Assembly: GCA_018136815.1 (NCBI GenBank)
Contig: CM030931.1
Coordinates: 11,878,586 to 11,908,665 of the forward strand
DNA: 30,080 bases
Direction: 5' to 3'
Source of the DNA: Isochrysis galbana
Taxonomy: Eukaryota > Haptophyta > Isochrysidales > Isochrysidaceae
The notes under the pieces are model-generated. The model had not been told where the DNA came from. It saw nothing but the letters and a program-made list of their open reading frames with translations, and ran no database searches. Shown here in pieces: positions 10,167-18,983 of this stretch; within the stretch, counting starts at the first letter, position 1, and each line of letters starts with the position of its first letter. A program made the position numbers and the translations under genes.

Positions 10167-10266
10167 NNNNNNNNNNNNNNNNNNNNNNNNNNNNNNNNNN
10201 NNNNNNNNNNNNNNNNNNNNNNNNNNNNNNNNNNNNNNNNNNNNNNNNNNNNNNNNNNNNNNNNNN
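10167..10266. other. Assembly gap, 100 N
   Basis: Exactly 100 N bases, the conventional placeholder for a gap of unknown size. The 3' end of the MYB gene is lost in it, so distances across this point are not real. Confidence 0.99.
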
Positions 10267-10808
10267 GCTGGCTCGCGCGCTGGCTCACGCACCGGCAGCC
10301 GCGCATCTCTCGCAGGCCCTGCGTTGCGCCTAGCGTACGAGCCGGGCGCCGGCGGCCTTGCATCTCTCGCAGGCCCTGAGTTGCGCCTCGCTCCACTCCG
10401 TCCCCTCTGCAAGTGCCGCCGTTCGCGCGGATGCTGGCGCGTGTGTGTCGTGGAGCTGACCGACGGTCGAGCAGTTCGCTCCAGAACAAACCTCCCTTGG
10501 ACTCTGCGCCTCCAGCTCCCACCTCTCCCCGTCCATCGGAAGCGGCGGCGGCCGGCCGAGAGAAAGGAAGAATTGTGGAGAGAGAGCGGCACTCCCATGG
10601 GTTGAGGAGCGGAGCCGCGCTCGAGCCCATCCGACGTCAAATGTAGACCCGCACCAAGATGGACCAGCAGGACGGCGCGACCGAGGGGAGGAGGGGATGG
10701 AAGGGGGAAGGAGGGAAGGGGAAGTCCCCGCCCTGGCGTGCCAGCGCCGGCCGCCGGGCCGCCTGGCGGCCGCCCTCGCTCTGTATTTCGCTTCTTGTTC
10801 TTTCTCCT
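10267..10808. repeat. GC-rich stretch with two copies of a 29-bp repeat
   Basis: After the gap, GCATCTCTCGCAGGCCCTG followed by (C/A)GTTGCGCCT occurs at 10303 and again at 10360, a 57-bp period. The gap may therefore sit in a collapsed tandem repeat. No gene is recognised up to 10808; ORFs here are Arg-rich and low-complexity. Confidence 0.5.
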
Positions 10809-10821
10809 CATTTCCCTCTCC

Positions 10822-10852
<31 letters not shown>

Positions 10853-11008
10853 CTCTCTCCCTCTCTCCCTCTCTCCCTCTCTCCCCCCCTCTCTCTCCCT
10901 CTCTCCTCTCTCCCTCTCTCTCTCTCCCTCTCTTCTCTCTCTCTCTTCTCTCTCTTTTGTTCTCTTTCTCTCTCTCTCTCCCCCCCCCCCCCCTCCCTCT
11001 CTCTCTCT
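10809..11008. repeat. Polypyrimidine (CT)n microsatellite
   Basis: About 200 bp of CT/CCT repeats, ending in a run of C and CTCTCT. This is the opposite-strand counterpart of the GA tract at 3523-3719. Ser/Leu/Pro or Arg/Glu ORFs through it are artefacts. Confidence 0.95.
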
Positions 11009-11254
11009 GAACCACAGAACCAGCAGAATGAGAGAGAGCAGAGGATTGAGAAGAAGAGAGATAAGACTAAAGCTTTACTCCCAATGAGAAGGAATGAAGA
11101 CATATTTTGTCAGAGTTTTCTTGTTGTCCTAGTTTAATCCTAGTGCTGAGGGACCGTGCCTCATCGGCAACGGAGCCCCTCCCCGCGATGGGCGATGGGT
11201 GTGTGTGCGCGGTTGGCGCATGGCTCGTCCGGTGTATGTGGCTAGGGATGCTAG

Positions 11255-12220
11255 CCAACAAGACCTCTTACAAGACTACAATTTCTAACGTGGTACCCCG
11301 CGAGAGACCACCCCAACTTCTACAACCACCATAGCGCGCTCGACGACGCCGCTCAAGGGTACAACACCACAACGAATAAACTCGACAAATTCGTTGAAAA
11401 TCTTTTCTTCGACTCAGCGGCCGCCGACCGCGCCACACGCTCCTCCAAGTGGTGGGACCTGGACCACATGGCCAATAAATCACTCAACAACTTTAGTGAC
11501 AGCCACAGCCAGACAGAACCGCCCGCACTCGACAGTTCAAGGGTGGCAAAAACAAATCCACATAGAATGACCCCAAAATCCATCCCTCAGCATCTATTCT
11601 TGGAGCCCTCGAGGCGTCGGGACGCTCGAGGTCGTCACCCGTGTCGAATCGTCACATCAGCCACTACGAGGCGCGTCGAATCTCCACGGAAGGAATCGGG
11701 CTGCGAGGTTGCTACCAGGCACAACAGCGTTGCAAAGTCGGGCAGCTCGAGCAAGGAACCCCCATTGCTGCAATGGGGAAAATCTCTTCCCCCTGGGGAA
11801 CGATTGCCCGCGCCTCCTCACTGTTTCGTCAAACTGCATAGCTGCCACCTCTGCTGCACCCCCCCCCCCCTTGGGAGACGGGCTCGCAGAGGCAGAGGGC
11901 GCTGGCGAAAGGTCCAAGATTCCCCCCCCGCGCGGAAAACACGCCAACCGCACCTCCGGAGGGGGAACAGGAATTCCCCCCGCGCGCAGAATACGCCGAC
12001 AGGAGCTCCGGTGGGAGGAGGGCAGGACCCCCCCCGCGCGCCCCCCCGCGCGCAGGAAACGCCGACCGGACCTCCGGAGGGGGAACAGGAATTCCCCCGC
12101 CCCCTGGGTGTCCAGGTGTCCAAGGATTCCGCAGGGTCCCCCCACCTGCCCCGCCAGCCGCCTCCCCCTCCGAACGACCCCCTCCCGCCCACGAGAGGCA
12201 ATGGCGTCGGTGAGCGGTGA
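11255..12220 (+). CDS. Open frame with protein-like 5' part, unknown
   Basis: The plus strand is open from just after a TAG at 11252 to a stop at 12218-12220. Codons from about 11285 to 11580 read like a globular protein: ARDHPNFYNHHSALDDAAQG, then NKLDKFVENLFFDSAAADRA, then SSKWWDLDHMANKSLNNFSD. The first ATG is at 11468, so a genuine start would be upstream or this is an internal exon. From about 11860 onward the frame runs through a C/G-rich tandem repeat and is unlikely to be coding. It may be a fragment of a mobile-element protein; no domain is recognised. Confidence 0.3.
   Translation, partial: PTRPLTRLQFLTWYPARDHPNFYNHHSALDDAAQGYNTTTNKLDKFVENLFFDSAAADRATRSSKWWDLDHMANKSLNNFSDSHSQTEPPALDSSRVAKTNPHRMTPKSIPQHLFLEPSRRRDARGRHPCRIVTSATTRRVESPRKESGCEVATRHNSVAKSGSSSKEPPLLQWGKSLPPGERLPAPPHCFVKLHSCHLCCTPPPLGRRARRGRGRWRKVQDSPPARKTRQPHLRRGNRNSPRAQNTPTGAPVGGGQDPPRAPPRAQETPTGPPEGEQEFPRPLGVQVSKDSAGSPHLPRQPPPPPNDPLPPTRGNGVGER
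11922..12098. repeat. GC-rich minisatellite, three imperfect copies
   Basis: Three units of about 53-70 bp start near 11922, 11976 and 12028. Each has a C run, CGCGCGCAG(G)AAA, CGCCGACCGGACCTCCGG and, in the first and third, GGGGGAACAGGAATT. The units are not a multiple of three in length and differ by indels, which argues against coding. Confidence 0.7.
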
Positions 12221-12314
12221 GTGACCCCCTTCCCTTCCCCGCGCGTGGCGGTCTATTTTCTATTTTGGGAGATTGAGGCGGGCGCTAACGGGAGGGAATC
12301 AGAGTTGCTGAATT
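12101..12314 (+). repeat. Dispersed repeat, copy 1
   Basis: About 210 bp resembling 18226-18419 in the same orientation, by eye around four-fifths identical with small indels. Shared landmarks are CCCCTGGGTGTCC, AAGGATTCC, GGGTCCCCCC, CCTGCCCCGCCA, GGCAATGGCGTCGGTGAG, GCGCGTGGCGG, TTTTGGGAGATTGAGG and GGGAATCAG. The second copy lies just inside the left end of the inverted-repeat element at 18183, so this may be a fragment of the same family. The shared ATGGCGTCGGTGAG has no long ORF behind it. Confidence 0.7.
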
Positions 12315-12899
12315 TTACAATGCCTGCTCGACCAGTAGTATGCTGTCATGATGAGTATATATAGGAGAAACAGTGCGGAAGCATGGCAAACATGCCAAGG
12401 CGCGCGCGGCGCGGTTGTTGTCCCGTCGTCTCGTGTTGATGGCGGGGGTCTCTCCCTCGTCGTCTCCTTCGGTGTGTTTGCCTCCCCTTCTAGGGGTCCA
12501 GTCTTGTTCTTTGTTTCGCAATGTTGTGACAATTCCCATGGGGGCTTTGTCCATGATGGTGCCGGGCCGGCCCCTCGTGCCGGAGCACGAGGGCGGTTTC
12601 GCGGCTGTGTAGGGGCTGGGCCCGGAGGCCTCCCCTGATGGAGCGTCCCTCTGCTGTGGAGTGGCTGGTGGGGCTGTGGAAAGTGGAGTGGGTGTGCTGC
12701 ATGCTGGCTGTTGCCAGCATGCAGGCTTGGGTCGCTCTGCTCTCTGTGATGTTCGGGCGCGGCCCGCTGGCTCTTGCGCCACCTGGTCGGGCGGGTCGTC
12801 TTGACGCGGTCGCTTCGGCGACAGGGGGGTGTCCATGAGTCCTTCGTCCATCGCGGCGAGGGCGGCGGCAGCGAGAGCGGGCGGCGGCGCGCGCTCCAT
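12315..12899 (-). CDS. Hypothetical 194-aa protein starting in the hairpin motif
   Basis: An ATG at 12899-12897 opens 194 codons ending at 12315. The start lies inside the repeated 40-bp motif, directly after its hairpin (minus strand: hairpin, GGTC, ATG GAG CGC GCG CCG). The protein is rich in Pro, Ala, Thr and Arg, with MDTPLSPKRPRQDDPPDQ near the N-terminus and several basic stretches. It has no predicted membrane segment and no recognised domain. Gag-like or ORF1-like proteins of retroelements can look similar, but no reverse transcriptase is nearby. The dispersed repeat begins immediately beyond its stop. It may be chance coding in GC-rich DNA. Confidence 0.35.
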   Translation of the reverse strand: MERAPPPALAAAALAAMDEGLMDTPLSPKRPRQDDPPDQVAQEPAGRARTSQRAERPKPACWQQPACSTPTPLSTAPPATPQQRDAPSGEASGPSPYTAAKPPSCSGTRGRPGTIMDKAPMGIVTTLRNKEQDWTPRRGGKHTEGDDEGETPAINTRRRDNNRAARALACLPCFRTVSPIYTHHDSILLVEQAL

Positions 12900-12924
12900 G
12901 ACCCTATCGTTTTAACGATAGTTG
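12884..12924 (-). promoter_or_regulatory. Hairpin motif, copy 1
   Basis: GCGGCGCGCGCTCCATGACC is followed by the inverted repeat CTATCGTTTTAACGATAG (7-bp stem, 4-nt loop) and TTG. The block recurs at 13130 and 27390 with changed but still paired arms. Read on the minus strand the hairpin sits four bases before an ATG. Role unknown. Confidence 0.7.
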
Positions 12925-13541
12925 AGCAGGTGGCCGTCTACCTCGACTTGTTAAATCGCACTCCGTAGAGATGGAAGGGAGAATAGTACGTGGGGGTAAT
13001 ATCCAAGTTAGGGGTCAATAAAAATTATATACCTAAATAGACGGGAGGGGTGTGACAAAAAAGGGAACCTCAAGTTGCACCTTCTTCGCCCGCGCACGCG
13101 GCGCCTGAAGTCGGCAAGAAAGGAGAGGAGCGGCGCGCGCTCCATGACCCTATCTTTTCAAGATAGTTGTCGCTGGCTCGCTAGAGCATGATTTGGGCTT
13201 GCGCCGATTGCGTTTTGCGCACTGCCCGCGCGCGCCGTGCATCGCCGCTATCTTTCCCTCCGCTACCTGCCGCTATCCTGCCCGCATGCGCGCGCATCAC
13301 TCACATTCAGCTACGCACACGCGATCCAGCGAGCGGCACCCATGTACTACCCCATTACCCTGGCATGATTGACACATTCGACGTACAAGCAAGCCCTCTC
13401 CTCTTCTCCATCTCTCCTGTTTGGTGATTGGGTGAGAAAGCTCATACCCTGTATTGAGGGTCTGCCAAGATCCAAGGGCACACCCAAACGTAGCCACCGT
13501 ATGCACTCGGGCAGAGCGGCAAGAAACTTTCAGCGATCGCC
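12925..13541. other. Intergenic, no gene apart from hairpin copy 2
   Basis: An AT-rich segment (12970-13050) is followed by GC-rich sequence. No coding evidence beyond short ORFs. Confidence 0.4.
13130..13169 (-). promoter_or_regulatory. Hairpin motif, copy 2
   Basis: The same GCGGCGCGCGCTCCATGACC is followed by CTATCTTTTCAAGATAG (7-bp stem, 3-nt loop) and TTG. Relative to copy 1 the sixth stem pair changes from G:C to T:A, keeping the pairing. Sequence outside the 40 bp is not shared with the other copies. Minus-strand translation from its ATG begins MERAPLL and stops after about 45 codons. Confidence 0.7.
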
Positions 13542-15040
13542 TCATGCTTCCGCTTGACTAAACATGGAGAACGAGGATCGGCGCGAACTCATGGCGTTGC
13601 CTATGTGGCCGAGGCTGCTCGTCCCGTGCACCGGGTTTGGAATCTTCAGGGCGTCTGCAAAGACGCCAGAGGCCTTTGAGAGGGCGTCACTCCGCTTCTC
13701 GAGCTCATCCAGGGCGCGGCGGACTTGCGTTCTTTGCGTGCTAAGTGCATCGTTAGTCTCTTTGACGCTCAACTTGAGTGCTTTGAGCTGAGAGGTTGCT
13801 TGCGAGGTCTGTGAGCGTATCTCGGCAACAGCGTCCTCAAGAGAGCGTTCTAGGTCTTCGTGGGATGATGCCTTGGTGGTGATTTCGCCCAAGGCTTGCT
13901 GCTGCTCCTCCAGACGCGACTCCATCCGGCGCGCCACATCGCCGAGCGCGTCCATGTCTGCTCCCAACCCATTGATGGCCAGCTCTTGCGAGCTCGCCCG
14001 CGCTTCCGCCACGTCGGCCAACTCCGTAATGCGCGTGCTAAGTGTCTCATGCCCTGACTTGGACTCTCGACTGAAGTTCTCAACCGTCTCGACCAGCAAC
14101 GCCATTGCGTCTCGGTGGCGTGCCACCTCCGTCTTGACGGCAGCCACTTGCTCGGCCACACCGCTCGTTTCTGAGGTTATCTTTGCTTGCAGCGGCTCGA
14201 GCAAGCAGGAACCGAACGCAAGCCTTGATTGAGCCCTTGAATCTGTGGTTTAATCTCGGTCGCAAAACGGACAAGCGCGGCGTGCTCTGTCTTGAGGGCG
14301 GAATGCTCTGCCGCCAGCTCCTTGCACCCGGCCTCGATCGCAGCGAGGCGCCCAGCCAACGCCGTCATGGTCGGGCTGTTTCCCGACTCCAGCTCCCTTC
14401 GGGCGGCGCTGGAGGCCTGCGCTGCACTCAGTTCAAATAAATGAGCTCGTGTCTCCTTTATATCGCTATCCAGCTTCGAGACGGAGTCCTTGACCGCCGC
14501 AAATGAGAGCTGCATCCACTCTGTGTCTCGCTTGCGGCTCTCTGTCATTAAGGTCACGGCGTTATCGGTTTGCGCCTTTGCCAGATCGACCACTCTCTGC
14601 ACCTCATCTCGTAGCGAGATGCACTCCGAGCGCAGCGTCGAGAGCTCCTCATCGACGACGGTCGATAGAGCGCCAATGGACTTCTTGATCCGCGACACTT
14701 CCCCCTTCAAGTAGTCGAAGACCGTCTGGCTCTCCCGCTCGAGGGCCTACGCACCCGACAGCGAGGAGGAGTGCATCTCGCTACCGACAGGCTCACGAGC
14801 GCCCGAGGTGGGAGGGAACACAGGCGTGTGCGCGTTGACCGTGTGGTCGACCTCTTTCCACCTCGCGGGAGGCGGGCGCACGCCCGTGCTGGCTGGATCT
14901 GTGGCACGTGCGGGTGAATAAGCGCGCACCAGCTGCTCCCTCGAGGTGTGCTCCAGTCTGCGCACTGCCTCCTTGACGCGCTGGAACTCGGTGAGCTTCG
15001 CACTCCGCGCCCACGAGGCCTCCGTCTGCGAGGCGTACAT
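13542..15040 (-). pseudogene. Large coiled-coil protein with in-frame TAG and one frameshift
   Basis: From an ATG at 15040-15038 the minus strand encodes an N-terminal helical block (MYASQTEASWARSAKLTEFQ) and a linker, then hits TAG at 14749-14747. The same frame continues directly with ALERESQTVFDYLKGEVSRI and a long heptad-like coiled coil to about 14205. There the coding frame shifts by one base, and the coiled coil resumes at LEPLQAKITSETSG and runs to a Ser-rich tail ending FSMFSQAEA, TGA 13544-13542. The whole would be about 500 residues, nearly all alpha-helical, as in cytoskeletal or tethering proteins; no enzymatic domain is seen. The stop and frameshift could be true mutations, an unannotated intron or sequencing errors. 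Coding potential of the frame on both sides is good. Confidence 0.6.
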
Positions 15041-15219
15041 CGTGCCGCACCCAGCCAGAGCCGTCCAGAAGCAACGAGCCTCGCAGGTCACCTCCCCTCT
15101 CGCGATTCCCCTTGCCCCCCTCTCTCGCTTCCGCTTGCCTCACTCTTCCACACCCCCCTCCCCTGGGGTCGGGCAACGCGCTCGCGGCGGGTAAGTCCAA
15201 ACCACCGTGCAGGACCGCT

Positions 15220-15414
15220 GCTACTACTCTAGAGCTACTACTCTAGAGTATACTCTAGAGTACTCTACTCTACTACTACTACTACTCTACTCTACTCTAC
15301 TCTACTCTACTCTACTCTACTCTACTCTACTCTACTCTACTCTACTCTACTCTACTCTACTCTACTCTACTCTACTCTACTCTACTCTACTCTACTCTAC
15401 TCTACTCTACTCTA
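15220..15414. repeat. (TCTAC)n pentanucleotide satellite
   Basis: About 26 near-perfect TCTAC units from 15284 to 15414, with interrupted CTACTACTCTAGAG sequence before and a closing TCTAGAG. It ends 15 bp before the target-site duplication of the hAT element. Confidence 0.95.
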
Positions 15415-15429
15415 GAGTCCTCCGCTCTG

Positions 15430-15455
15430 CTGCTGGGCCCAGATGGGACAACAGG
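15430..15455 (+). repeat. hAT left TSD and terminal inverted repeat
   Basis: CTGCTGGG (15430-15437) followed by CCCAGATGGGACAACAGG (15438-15455). The outermost ten bases form an internal near-palindrome, CCCAGATGGG. Confidence 0.93.
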
Positions 15456-17881
15456 CTTCTAATAGGTTCTATTAACAGGTCAACAGGTCTACCAGACCTG
15501 TTACCTGTTAACAGGTAATAGGTCTACAAAGTACAAAGTAAAATTTAGGGCGGGAACTTTGGCGGGAACGTGGCCCCTCGCTCGCCCGCGCGCTCGCGAT
15601 GTCTGAGAGCGCCCTTAGCGACGACGAGTCCACCATTGCTACCTCGACCTCGTTCGAGGGAGAGTGGGGCCGCCAGCCGCTGGAGTCACTGGAGGGCAGT
15701 GCTCTTGAGTGGTCCACCATCGAGGAGGGGGTTGGGCGCGTGAAGAACTCGCGTATCTCAAAGAAGGGCCTGTTCTGTCACCACACGTACTTCGGAGGGC
15801 CTCTGAACATCCGGCAGCATTTGGATAGGGGCTGCCGAATAGGAATGTGCGGCTGTGCAGACCCACGGCGCTATGGCTAAGCAGGCACGCCGAGGTGGTG
15901 AAGGAGCTGCGGCGGCGCGCCACCATCGCCGAGAACAAGGCTGCAATGAAGATGGGCAAAGAAGAGAGCCGTGCACTGGGCCGCGCAATCGCTGCAGAGG
16001 ATACCTGCACACCACCCTTCTCCCTCTCTGCTCAGCACCAGCCCTTTCAGGCAATCACCGTTGAGCAGGTCGCCGAAGCATGGCTCAAGGTGATCGTCAA
16101 GAGGGCCTTGCCCCTGGACCTGGTCGACGACAGGCTCTTCCGGAATGCGGTAGCGGTCACCGCAAAATGCGGCTCAAAGAACTTGCTCGCTGGCAACGAC
16201 CTGCGGCTGCCGACACGGCGCACCTTCACGCAGAAGTTGCTCCCATTGCTGGACACGCGGCTTGACGAAGGAGTGCGGCAGAAGATGCAAGCCCTCGCAG
16301 ATCTCACTGGTGTCACCCTCATATCGGATGGTTGGACAAATGTCCAGAGCCGCCCCATCATCAATTGCCTTGCGTCGTTGCCTGTTGGCTCCTATTTCAT
16401 TGCAGCACAAGACACCTCGGGCGCGACGAAGGACGCGGCATACATCAAGGACTTCATCGTGAAGCACATCAACGGCTTTGGCGCGCAGCATGTCGTAGCT
16501 GTATGCATGGATGGAGCTTGCACCGCTTCTTTCCCCTTGATAACGCGTGAGTGCCCGCACATTTTCACTTTCATTTGTCCAACCCACAGCTTGGATAACT
16601 TCATGAGGAACATCTGCAGTGACAAGCCCAAGGTGCGCGTGAAGAGCCTGAACGATCGCGAGTTCTCATGGGGCGAGCCCTTTTTGGCTCGCGCCATTGA
16701 GCAAGTCCGCCAAGTGGTAAGTTTTGTAACGTCGCACCAGAAAGCGCTTGCACGATACCGCGAGCTTTGTGCGCAAGTTGCCTGTGAGGCGAGGCCGGAG
16801 GGTGGCATGGAACTACTCAAGGCGGCTGAAACCAGGTTTGCCTCGACGCTTTTGATGATCACGCGATACAAAAACGTGCACTTTGTTCTAGAGCAACTGG
16901 TCATCGATCCCGTATTCTCGACGTGGGTTCAGAAGCTGCCAAGCGAGCAACGCGGCAAGGCGGCCGACTGCAAGCGAATCATTCGTTCAGAGGAGCTGTT
17001 GGGAACCATTACAACTGGGATTGCGATCATGGAGCCCGTCTATCGTCTTCTTCGGCTGACGGACGGCAAGCTCGGTGCCAATCTGGGAAAAGTTTATGCT
17101 TACCTCCTTCAGATAGATCAACACTTCAAGCAAGGTGTACTTCCCGGCGTTTCCGCTTCTGTCCGGCACAAAATACACGAGCTCTTCATGGCTCGGTGGG
17201 AATACCTTCACGCCCCTGTGATGACAGCCGCCTATTGTTTGGAGCCTGAGTTTTGCCGCCGCAGGCATAGTAGCCGTGAGCTGCAAGACCTGAAGCAGTG
17301 CCTGCGTCAGATGGCAACGGACGAGCATCCGTTGCCTGATTTGCTGGCCGAGCTGGGCGACTTTCAAGAGGCTGTACTGAGTGGCATGCATGATTTCACC
17401 GACGAAGTGGCTTTCTCTCAGCGAGCACGTTCGATGGCATCGTACAAATGGGCAAATGTTTACCTCACAATGTTCCCTCACTTGCAGTGGGCCGCATGTC
17501 GTCTTCTCGCATTGTCCTGTTCTGCGTCTGGTTGTGAGCGTTCTTGGTCTGTGCAAGATTGGATCCATTCCAAGAAAAGGAATAGGTTGGGGCAGACTGT
17601 AGTGGAAAGGTTGGTGAGGTGTCACACCAATCTTCTCCTCGATGATTTGTTGTTGGATTGGGAGTCTCGTGTTTTGCCTTGGGAGTTGGAGATGGTTGTG
17701 GATGAACCCGAGTCTGAAGACTGAAGAGTAACACTTACTACTTACTAGTATAACTTTATAATGTTAGTATCACTCGTTTTTTTTTGACCTGTTACGGACC
17801 TATTGCGACCTGTTAACAGGTCCTCTTAACAGCAACAGGCCCCCGAAACCTGTTGACCTTGTACCTGTTGTCCCATCTGGG
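15438..17881 (+). mobile_element. hAT-superfamily transposon with TIRs and 8-bp TSD
   Basis: The element is 2444 bp. Its left end CCCAGATGGGACAACAGG (15438-15455) is the exact inverse of its right end CCTGTTGTCCCATCTGGG (17864-17881), and the flanks carry the same 8-mer CTGCTGGG (15430-15437 and 17882-17889). An 8-bp TSD is the hallmark of hAT transposition. It encloses one transposase gene. Both ends hold many ACAGGT/ACCTGT motifs, including the palindromes ACCTGTTAACAGGT on the left (about 15502-15515) and GACCTGTTAACAGGTC on the right (about 17807-17822), likely subterminal transposase-binding repeats. Perfect TIRs and TSD indicate a recent insertion. It landed beside the TCTAC satellite. 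Confidence 0.95.
15599..17724 (+). CDS. hAT transposase, one apparent frameshift near the N-terminus
   Basis: An ATG at 15599 opens an acidic N-terminus followed by a BED-like finger (GLFCHHTYFGGPLNIRQHLD). Near 15840-15850 the frame must change by one base: the second frame resumes at RLCRP, completing the finger, and stays open to TGA 17722-17724. The main body carries the hAT core: LPLDLVDDRLFRNAV, then GVTLISDGWTNVQSRPIIN with the first Asp (DUF659-like), VVAVCMDGACTAS with a candidate second Asp, CPTHSLDNFM, and TRFASTLLMITRYKN. The C-terminal dimerisation region has LSCSASGCERSWSVQ, with the catalytic Glu, and RLVRCHTNL. Translation from the first ATG of the long frame (near 15947) would lack the zinc finger. 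If the frameshift is real the copy is probably inactive; if it is an error the element may be autonomous. Confidence 0.9.
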
Positions 17882-17889
17882 CTGCTGGG
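17864..17889 (-). repeat. hAT right terminal inverted repeat and TSD
   Basis: CCTGTTGTCCCATCTGGG (17864-17881) followed by CTGCTGGG (17882-17889). It is identical to the left end in inverse orientation, and the 8-bp duplicate is perfect. Confidence 0.93.
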
Positions 17890-18182
17890 GGCCGCGCTAT
17901 CCTCCCCTTGCCCCGTTGCGAGAGGGGCCCTAGGGGAGTTTGGAGGCGTCCTCGTATACATTCCCTACCCTTACCGAGGGGTGGGTGCTGCTTACTCTGG
18001 GAATCTGGGGGAAGGGGGAGGAGGGGGCGGTGGGTGGTCCGAGGAGGGGTTATTGGCCGAAAGGGAGGCGGCAAGAGGCGAAGGTGTCGCCGGGGGGAGG
18101 GTGAGTGTGCCTCCCCGCGGCGACAACTTCGCCCGTGCGCGAGGGAGCTTCGCGCTTCGCTGAGTCGCTGCGCTTGGCTACT
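17890..18182. other. Spacer between the two elements
   Basis: GC-rich sequence without a recognisable gene. The 3-bp sequence ACT at 18180-18182 is the putative left TSD of the next element. Confidence 0.4.
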
Positions 18183-18201
18183 AGTAGCCCGGTCACTCAC
18201 T
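18183..18201 (+). repeat. Left 19-bp inverted repeat of putative element
   Basis: AGTAGCCCGGTCACTCACT, perfect inverse of 22457-22475. Three of the five bases further out also match, so the exact end is uncertain by a few bases. Confidence 0.8.
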
Positions 18202-18225
18202 CTTTTTAACCACTATTTCCCACCT

Positions 18226-18419
18226 CCCCTGGGTGTCCAAGGATTCCTTAGGGTCCCCCCCTACCTGCCCCGCCAACTCCCTCCCCCCTCCGAACCACCC
18301 CCTCCCACCCCACGAAGGGCAATGGCGTCGGTGAGGGACTCCCCTCCCTTCCCCCGCGCGTGGCGGGCTATTTTGGGAGATTGAGGGGGCGCTCACGGAA
18401 GGGAATCAGATTGGTGAAT
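18226..18419 (+). repeat. Dispersed repeat, copy 2
   Basis: Same landmarks and order as 12101-12314: CCCCTGGGTGTCC, AAGGATTCC, GGGTCCCCCC, CCTGCCCCGCCA, GGCAATGGCGTCGGTGAG, GCGCGTGGCGGG, TTTTGGGAGATTGAGG, GGGAATCAG. It begins 25 bp inside the left inverted repeat. Confidence 0.7.
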
Positions 18420-18983
18420 GTGGGGCGCATCAGTATTAGAAACGCGGAGCTTCCGCGACGTCCGATCGCCCGCGATCGGCCGAAGAATGGCCTGGAGGTG
18501 GTGGCCATGCAGAGCCCAGAGCTCTCGCGAGCAGGGTGGGGGGTCACTAGTAGGTCGCACGCTGGTTCTTGAGGGTCGCACACACTCGCACTAACCCATC
18601 CTGGCCCCTCGCACCGCAGGAATGCCTCGATTCGATCCGGCCCGACGCCCAGGGCCACGGCCCCTATTGACGTCGACAAGCGCTCGATTGGACGCCTGGA
18701 GGTGCAGCTCTTCAAGTGGCCGTGCGGCGCGACGGGCCGGTCGCGACCCGGCTGTTCCGGGCCTGCCTGTAACCCCCAAAGCCTCCTGGCCCGGCCCCAC
18801 GCGTTCGCGCCCAGCGTTGATCCGAAATCTTGAGAGCTGGTGTGTGTCGTGTTCACGTCTCATCTCCGCCTTCACCGCAAAGGTGTACGCCGAGGCCGCT
18901 AGGTACATGAATTTGGCTCCTGGGGCGGAACCATTTCATGTGAAGTGTGTTAACTTGCCAAATGCAAGCTGAGGGGTAAGGAA
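18420..18983. other. Unassigned region, short protein-like frame at its end
   Basis: No gene is recognised. The last 140 bp before the array (about 18835-18972, plus strand) read as ISAFTAKVYAEAARYMNLAP and then EPFHVKCVNLPNAS before TGA. This looks less random than the GC-rich frame before it and might be the end of an old coding exon. Confidence 0.3.

Noticed and set aside
10161..11103. Minus-strand ORFs of over 250 codons near the gap
   Set aside because: They consist of microsatellite translation or run into N bases; no domain.
18622..18972. 116-codon plus-strand ORF before the array
   Set aside because: Most of it is GC-rich and featureless; only the last 45 codons look protein-like, which is noted under the region instead.
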